A DNA stretch of 64,000 nucleotides, from assembly GCA_936432065.2 (NCBI GenBank), contig OW386285.2, forward strand, positions 174,697,984-174,761,983. The letters run 5' to 3'. Both the position numbers and the translations under genes were made by a program. This document shows positions 59,521-64,000 of the stretch, piece by piece. This DNA comes from Rutpela maculata. Lineage: Eukaryota > Arthropoda > Insecta > Coleoptera > Cerambycidae. Position 1 is the first letter of the stretch, and each line of letters opens with the position of its first letter. The notes under the pieces were generated by a model. That model ran no database searches. It was not told where the DNA came from and was given only the letters and a program-made list of their open reading frames with translations.

Positions 59521-59734
59521 TTTTATTCGTTGCTCTAGGAGGCTAGCACTTCAAATAAATGAACAGCAATTAACTCTTCTCTTTATAGCATCAGTGTAAA
59601 TTTGCTTCTGCGCATTGAGATAATGAAAGTTATTTACCTTTTGCGCATGCGCAAATTAATTACCACATATCCATCTGTCATTCCTATACACCTTAGACGA
59701 GTCCAGACTTGTCTAGATAAGTTTAAACCTGTGT

Positions 59735-59880
59735 AATAGATGGTATAGTATGGTATAGTGTGGTATAGTGTGGTATAGTGTGGTATGGTATAGTATGGCA
59801 TAGTATGGTATGGTATAGTATGGCATAGTATGGTATGGTATAGTATGGCATAGTATGGTATAGTATGGTATGGTATGGTT
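59735..59880. repeat. TATGGTATAG/TGGCATAGTA minisatellite
   Basis: About 145 bp of imperfect tatggtatagta / tggcatagta repeats. The minus-strand frame across it is only repeat DNA. It separates the zinc-finger gene from the next accessory ORF. Confidence 0.9.
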
Positions 59881-59938
59881 GTAAAATAAAACACATGGAA
59901 TATATTTCTGTTCTTTTATTTCTATTTCATATTTAAAC

Positions 59939-60247
59939 TTAGTCTAAATCACTATCAATACATTTACAAATTGGAGGTTCTGTAAGATGTTTAGAGCATT
60001 TCCCATCATCATCAAGTTCACATTCAGAATGACAATAGTATGCCGATTTCTCATTGTCGTCGAGTTCGTAATAACCACACTCGCATTCTTCATAACATCC
60101 TGTAATTCTGATGAAAGAACAGTTTTTATCTTTTATATCAAACTTTTTATTAGCACATCGGAATTTATAGCTCTCTATTATCTCTTGGTGTATAAGTATT
60201 TTATTTTCATCATAAAATTTCACTCTTATCCAGTAAGAATAGCCCAT
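59939..60247 (-). CDS. Cys-rich Polinton accessory ORF
   Basis: 102 codons from ATG 60247. The N-terminal half resembles a small beta fold (SYWIRVKFYDENKILIHQEI). The C-terminal half is Cys-rich and acidic (CYEECECGYYELDDNEKS, YYCHSECELDDDGKC, PICKC), probably metal-binding or disulphide-bonded. Not recognised. Frame intact. A tttatt stretch downstream (about 59915) could serve as its reverse-strand polyadenylation signal. Confidence 0.45.
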   Translation of the reverse strand: MGYSYWIRVKFYDENKILIHQEIIESYKFRCANKKFDIKDKNCSFIRITGCYEECECGYYELDDNEKSAYYCHSECELDDDGKCSKHLTEPPICKCIDSDLD

Positions 60248-60276
60248 TCTGAATGAACTGTGTAACTATGGAGATT

Positions 60277-60546
60277 TTAAAACGTTTCTTGAATCGGCGA
60301 ATTTAGAATACGGAAAGGATCGTATTCATAAAACCTATTAAGTTTAATTGGTTTTGTCTGGTTACAATAATACGTACAATAACTCAGTTTAGGCCTACTC
60401 AGCCAAGAATCACTGGAGAGGTATCTTTTACTAATTAGTCTGCGGCAAACACAACACTGCTTTGTCTCCACTACATCACTCGATTCAAACATAACTAATA
60501 AATTCTCTTTTAATTTCAGGTTTATATAATAAGGCCCCCCACTCAT
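60277..60546 (-). CDS. Cys-rich Polinton accessory ORF (leader-proximal)
   Basis: 89 codons from ATG 60546, the first ORF after the motif-rich region at 60547-61080. Contains CCVCRRLISKRYL and CTYYCNQTKP (CxxC...CxxxC), a likely zinc site. It is separated from the next minus-strand ORF by only 29 bp, suggesting co-transcription. No recognised family. No stop or frameshift. Confidence 0.45.
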   Translation of the reverse strand: MSGGPYYINLKLKENLLVMFESSDVVETKQCCVCRRLISKRYLSSDSWLSRPKLSYCTYYCNQTKPIKLNRFYEYDPFRILNSPIQETF

Positions 60547-61083
60547 ACCACTAGATATCTAACAGTCATCAAATATGAGTCATCAAATAACGGTTTATGC
60601 CAGATGGTGTCTAGACAAGTTTAGACATGTTTGAACTTGTCTGTAGACATCTGCTCGTCAGATGCTTATTATAACAGTTAATGCCAGATGTTGTCGTGAG
60701 AACAGTAGTTTTAATTGATTCCCAGACAGGTCATTCACCTTTCATCATAATCTATTTTTAGATAAACAGGTCATTCACCTTTCACCAGATGTCGAACACG
60801 TGTTCACCAGATGTCGAACACGTGTTCACCAGATGTCGTGAGAACAGTAGTTTTTTAATTGGTTTCCCCAGACAGGTCACTGACATAGGTCATTCACCTT
60901 TCACCAGATGCTTTCATCATAATCTATTTTTAGATTGTGTGCCATCTGTTCGCCAGATGCTTTTCCATAGCTTTTGATTGGTTGATCACAAAAATGAGCC
61001 TCTCCACCAGCACTGTCATAGGTTTTGATTGGTTGCTCACTGGTGAGCGCCTCTCCGCTCCGATTGCTCTGTCATTACTTAAC
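60547..61083 (-). promoter_or_regulatory. Accessory-gene upstream region, E-box/CCAAT cluster
   Basis: Contains many cagatg/catctg words, a tandem caccagatgtcgaacacgtg repeat (about 60785-60835), duplicated cattcacctttca, and two gattggttg (inverted CCAAT) boxes at about 60975 and 61025. A 33-nt block (60574-60606) is identical to one upstream of polB. Very likely the promoter region for the minus-strand genes. Confidence 0.5.
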
Positions 61084-61489
61084 CACTAAGAAGCAACCGT
61101 TATACACCGATTAATTTAATGTTGAATGCTTTACAGTGGCTCTCTGTTTCTCAAAGATTATTTTACTTTACTATGATTTTGATATACAAAATGTTAAACA
61201 ATCTATCACCTTCCTATTTTCAAAACTATATTATTCTCCATTCTGACGTACATCACCACTTTACCCCGTAATAATACATACCTTATAAATATAATACATA
61301 CCTATTATAAATATAATAGGTATGTAATATATGTATAGGTATGTGTATGTATATATATATTTATATAATACATATAATTATAAAAGTACCATGAATTTCC
61401 TGCTATTTAAAGGTTCTGATAAGTTTAATAAATTGCCAAATTATATTCAAACAAGTTCTTCTATCACTGTTTTCAAAAATAAACTAATG
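61084..61489 (+). pseudogene. CR1/L2-like LINE C-terminal fragment
   Basis: Degenerate frame reading NRYTPI, LNALQWLSVSQRLFYFT and ILIYKMLNNLSPSYF; then, after an AT-rich gap, FLLFKGSDKFNKLPNYI and FKNKL. These are the conserved post-polymerase blocks of CR1/L2/Daphne-type ORF2. It begins where Polinton sequence ends and is cut by a CCCAG terminus at 61490. It may be the other end of the LINE type present at 29.4-32.2 kb. Confidence 0.6.
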
Positions 61490-62398
61490 CCCAGATAGCA
61501 TTTTTACATTCAGAGCATGTGCTCGGAACGTACTTTATGTACCCATGGAACTAAGAATGAATATTCATTTTGTATTCCATGTAGAAAATCTGAATGTCAG
61601 AGAGAAGTACAGATGACCGCCTCTCGATATACGAGTAAGATTCCTACAACGTACCCATAGACCAAAACGGAACTTGATATGAACCAGAAACGTATATTGA
61701 TATACTGATAGATACATGAGGTATAAAGGAGGAAGGTCCATCCTACATTCACAACGTACACTGCATGTTCACGGTATATGAGTACTACCTTCGTAGGAAT
61801 TAAACCGTAGGTGCCTGGTATGTTACACATGGATCATAAATCTATGATGCATGTATATTGTAGGAATGAACATTATGTAGTGGCAGCTACAAGTACTTCA
61901 GTCATGCCAAGTATTTTCTTCAGAGTTTAATTATTATAATAATGTACTACTTATTGTAATCATTGATGAGTCGCTGCTTCATTCTGAATATGTTCAGTAT
62001 GACGCACCGACTCATCTGTGATTACAGCAAATAATAAATTATTATAATAATTAAACTCAAGAAAATACACGATATGAGTGAAGTACTTGCATATAATAAA
62101 TCCAATATCTAATTTTAAAGTTTAATTGTTACAGTCAATTATTAGGTACTTATTCTAATTTTCCACATTTCACATTCCTTGTGAAGAATATTATGTAAGT
62201 AAATGTGGAATATATGCACAGAAAATTTGTTTTTACCATTAGTTTTCAACTAAAGTCAAATGTTTTATTTATCAAATTTTATTGAATGGAGCATACAAAT
62301 GCTAAATAAACTTTAATAAAACTTTATTTGCTATAACAATACTTTACAAAGGTCCAAGAATATATGTAAAAAAAAATAGTTTTACGTTAATAAGATCT
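61490..62398. mobile_element. CCCAG-type element, left end visible
   Basis: Starts CCCAGATAGCA after ...aatg. It contains a ~200-bp palindrome (61890-62089, caagtacttca and its inverse) around ataataat-rich arms. The right terminus (expected ...tgctatctggg) was not found before the LINE at 62399, so its extent is uncertain. Confidence 0.45.
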
Positions 62399-62493
62399 GT
62401 TAGATTAGATTAGATTGAAGGGAGGAGCTGGCCGCTTAGCCTTGGCCACCGCGACCCCTTTGGATCTATTGTGGCGCTCCTAATCTAATTCAT

Positions 62494-63600
62494 TTAGAGT
62501 TCCTCATCCAGCTTTGTCTTTTGTACCAGACTCCATAGCCTTGATAGGGGCTCCTTGGTATAGCTATCCGCTCTTGGTTTTTCCTCACCAAGTATTTGGA
62601 ATCTCAGTCTGGCTAGGCCTTCACAATGGCACAGCACATGTACTGAGGTTTCCTCTTCCTCTTGACAGAATCTGCATGTTGCATCATCTGCCAGACCCAT
62701 TAGACTCATATGCCTATTGAGTCTACAATGTCCAGTTAGAAGACCCACTATTATCCTAATGGCCTTTCTACTTTGGCCTAGTAGATCTTCCGTGAATTTG
62801 GCCGACTGTTCTTCAATGAACTCTTTGGCTTGTCTCTGTCGCGGGAAACTCTTCCACCATTCTAGAGATTTGTCCTGTACCCATTTATTAATGGATTCTC
62901 GTTTGCATGGCTTAGCCACGCCACAAAAGGGTTCGGGGCCTACCAGGGCATTAGATGCGCCTTCCCGAGCCAGCTCATCAGCCTTTTCATTTCCCCTGTG
63001 TCCCTCATGTCCTGGTACCCATGCCACGGTCACTTTGTTCTGACTTCCTAGGTCCATAAGGGCGTTAATGCAATCCCATACTAGTCTTGAGTCGACCTGC
63101 ATGGAATCGATTGCCTTTAGCGCCGCTTGGCTGTCGGAAAAAATGGCAATTGACTGGTTGACAGTTCCTTGCCTCATTATTTTCCTTGCACACCACTGTA
63201 TAGCGGCCACCTCTGCCTGAAATACTGTGGCATGTATTCCTAGACTTATCGGGATTTCCGTTTTCGACCTTATCCCGTAAATCCCAGCTCCTGCTCCATG
63301 TTCTGTCTTGGAGCCGTCCGTGTACCAGACTATTTGTGCTGATAACGGAGGGCCATTCTTCCAGTCCCCTCTGTCTGGTATCTTGATTTGAAAGTTTTTA
63401 TAGAAGTTATACTTTGGGACCATGCTGTCCGTGGGCATTCCCAGAATGGGGTCTGCCTTCAGCTCTGAGTATAACTTTTGGTGCTCTGTACCGTGTTGCT
63501 GCCTTATGGGCGTTGTGCCTTGCATTAGCCTGTGCAACACCGAACGAGCTTCCCCCTGGATGAAAATGTGTAGTGGTGGCAAATCTAGAAGGACCTCCAA
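62494..63600 (-). pseudogene. LINE RNase H and C-terminal domain
   Basis: 368 open codons. RNase H motifs occur in order: VWYTDGSKTEHGAGAGIYG (Asp), ATVFQAEVAAIQW (Glu), IAIFSDSQAALKAI (Asp) and WVPGHEGHRGNEKADELA (His, Asp). The catalytic set is complete. Downstream are TGHCRLNRHMSLMG and CRFCQEEEETSVHVLCHC, the CCHC-like C-terminal module of R1/LOA/I-type elements. The N-terminal Met at 63600 is internal to the original ORF2. A frameshift and a short deletion around 63605-63630 separate it from the reverse transcriptase. Confidence 0.85.
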
Positions 63601-63619
63601 AGCCGCCGTGGGAGCTTAC

Positions 63620-64000
63620 TGCTCCCGGCTGCAATGTCTTGGTCCACCATACCACCGATCCATAGGTTATCATGGGTCTAACGACCCTAGTATATAACCA
63701 TAGGGACATCTTGGGGTTTAATCCCCAGTTTTTTCCACACATCTGCCTGCACCTTCCCAGGGCAATCGTTGCTTTTTGTGTGACTTTTTGGATGTGGGTA
63801 TTCCATGTCAGTTTTTGGTCAAAAATGACTCCTAGGTATTTAGCCTCACTGGCAAATGGAATTTCCACTCCATTGAGCCTTAGGGGTTTTAGGCCTCCCA
63901 AGGATCTTTTTCGTGTAAAAGTGACCACTGTGGTTTTGTGAGGATTTATGGATAGTCCTTCCTCACTACACCACCTGTCAACAATGTTTATGGCTCTTTG
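63620..64000 (-). pseudogene. LINE reverse transcriptase thumb region, partial
   Basis: From the window edge the frame reads INIVDRWCSEEGLSINPHKTTVV, then AKYLGVIFDQKLTWNTHI and RVVRPMITYGSVVWW, the post-catalytic palm/thumb of a non-LTR reverse transcriptase. The YADD box lies beyond the window. The frame loses phase with the RNase H domain near 63620. Confidence 0.8.

Larger units (their letters stand above)
62399..64000 (-). mobile_element. RNase H-bearing LINE, 3' part
   Basis: Minus-strand element running off the window's right edge. It comprises the RT thumb, RNase H, a C-terminal CCHC-like domain, about 90 bp of 3' untranslated region and an (atcta)n-like tail at 62399-62415. Confidence 0.8.

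Noticed and set aside
59634..59894. 86-codon minus-strand frame rich in Tyr/His/Thr
   Set aside because: It is translated minisatellite.
32200..61083. Polinton integrase
   Set aside because: I searched the window for the integrase core signature on both strands and found none; it is presumably lost or outside.

Overview
This is a eukaryotic, AT-rich, intron-bearing window, most likely from an insect nuclear genome. The evidence is a spliced TMEM104-type gene whose first two exons resemble insect and vertebrate homologues, Jockey-like and CR1/L2-like LINEs, Penelope-like and hAT elements, 5S-rRNA-derived SINEs, and a decayed Polinton/Maverick. I cannot name the species; a beetle or hemipteran with a repeat-rich genome would fit. 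Only one host gene is convincing: TMEM104 (three exons, 20311-22099, + strand, open throughout, about 473 aa). Nearly everything else is transposable-element sequence, much of it nested.

Layout. 0.7-9.3 kb: palindromic MITEs, a Jockey-like reverse transcriptase fragment (2435-3291), a 1.2 kb palindrome (3854-5042) and a 4.0 kb element with CCCAG termini (5254-9269). 10.1-15.6 kb: a 5.4 kb foldback element whose inverted arms are built from ~605-bp tandem repeats. 17.5-18.5 kb: a hAT-type element with an 8-bp target duplication. 20.3-22.1 kb: TMEM104. 22.2-25.5 kb: two palindromic elements, one carrying a hAT MITE and a recurrent ~650-bp repeat. 27.6-28.6 kb: a TA-flanked MITE. 29.4-32.2 kb: a CR1/L2-like LINE fragment split by a hAT element and a small MITE.

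32.2-61.1 kb is a decayed Polinton (a virus-like, self-synthesising transposon). Its order is: packaging ATPase (minus), PLA2-like protein, adenovirus-type protease, minor-capsid-like protein, a 55-aa basic ORF, double jelly-roll major capsid protein, an unknown conserved protein, protein-primed DNA polymerase B (plus strand), then a tail-to-tail block of five short minus-strand ORFs (58.4-60.5 kb). Its integrase and terminal repeats are not in the window. ATPase and polB are cut by three large elements with CCCAG...CTGGG termini (32430-35926, 47277-53218, 53878-57459), each flanked by a 2-bp TG or CA duplication. The interrupted reading frames resume exactly when the element and one duplication are removed. 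A fourth related insertion (about 37.15-40.85 kb), carrying a Penelope-like GIY-YIG ORF, separates the PLA2-like gene from the protease. polB also carries a 618-bp hAT MITE.

61.1-61.5 kb holds the C-terminal end of a CR1/L2-like LINE, cut by another CCCAG element. 62.4-64.0 kb (minus) is the 3' part of an RNase H-bearing LINE running off the window.

Most notable points: a recurring CCCAG-terminated DNA transposon group with 2-bp CA/TG/AC duplications that I cannot place in a superfamily; a compact, stop-start overlapping minor-capsid/basic-peptide/major-capsid cluster; a hammerhead-ribozyme relic behind the Penelope-like ORF; a 33-nt sequence shared between the polB upstream region and the accessory-gene upstream region; and two 5S-derived SINEs inside one transposon.
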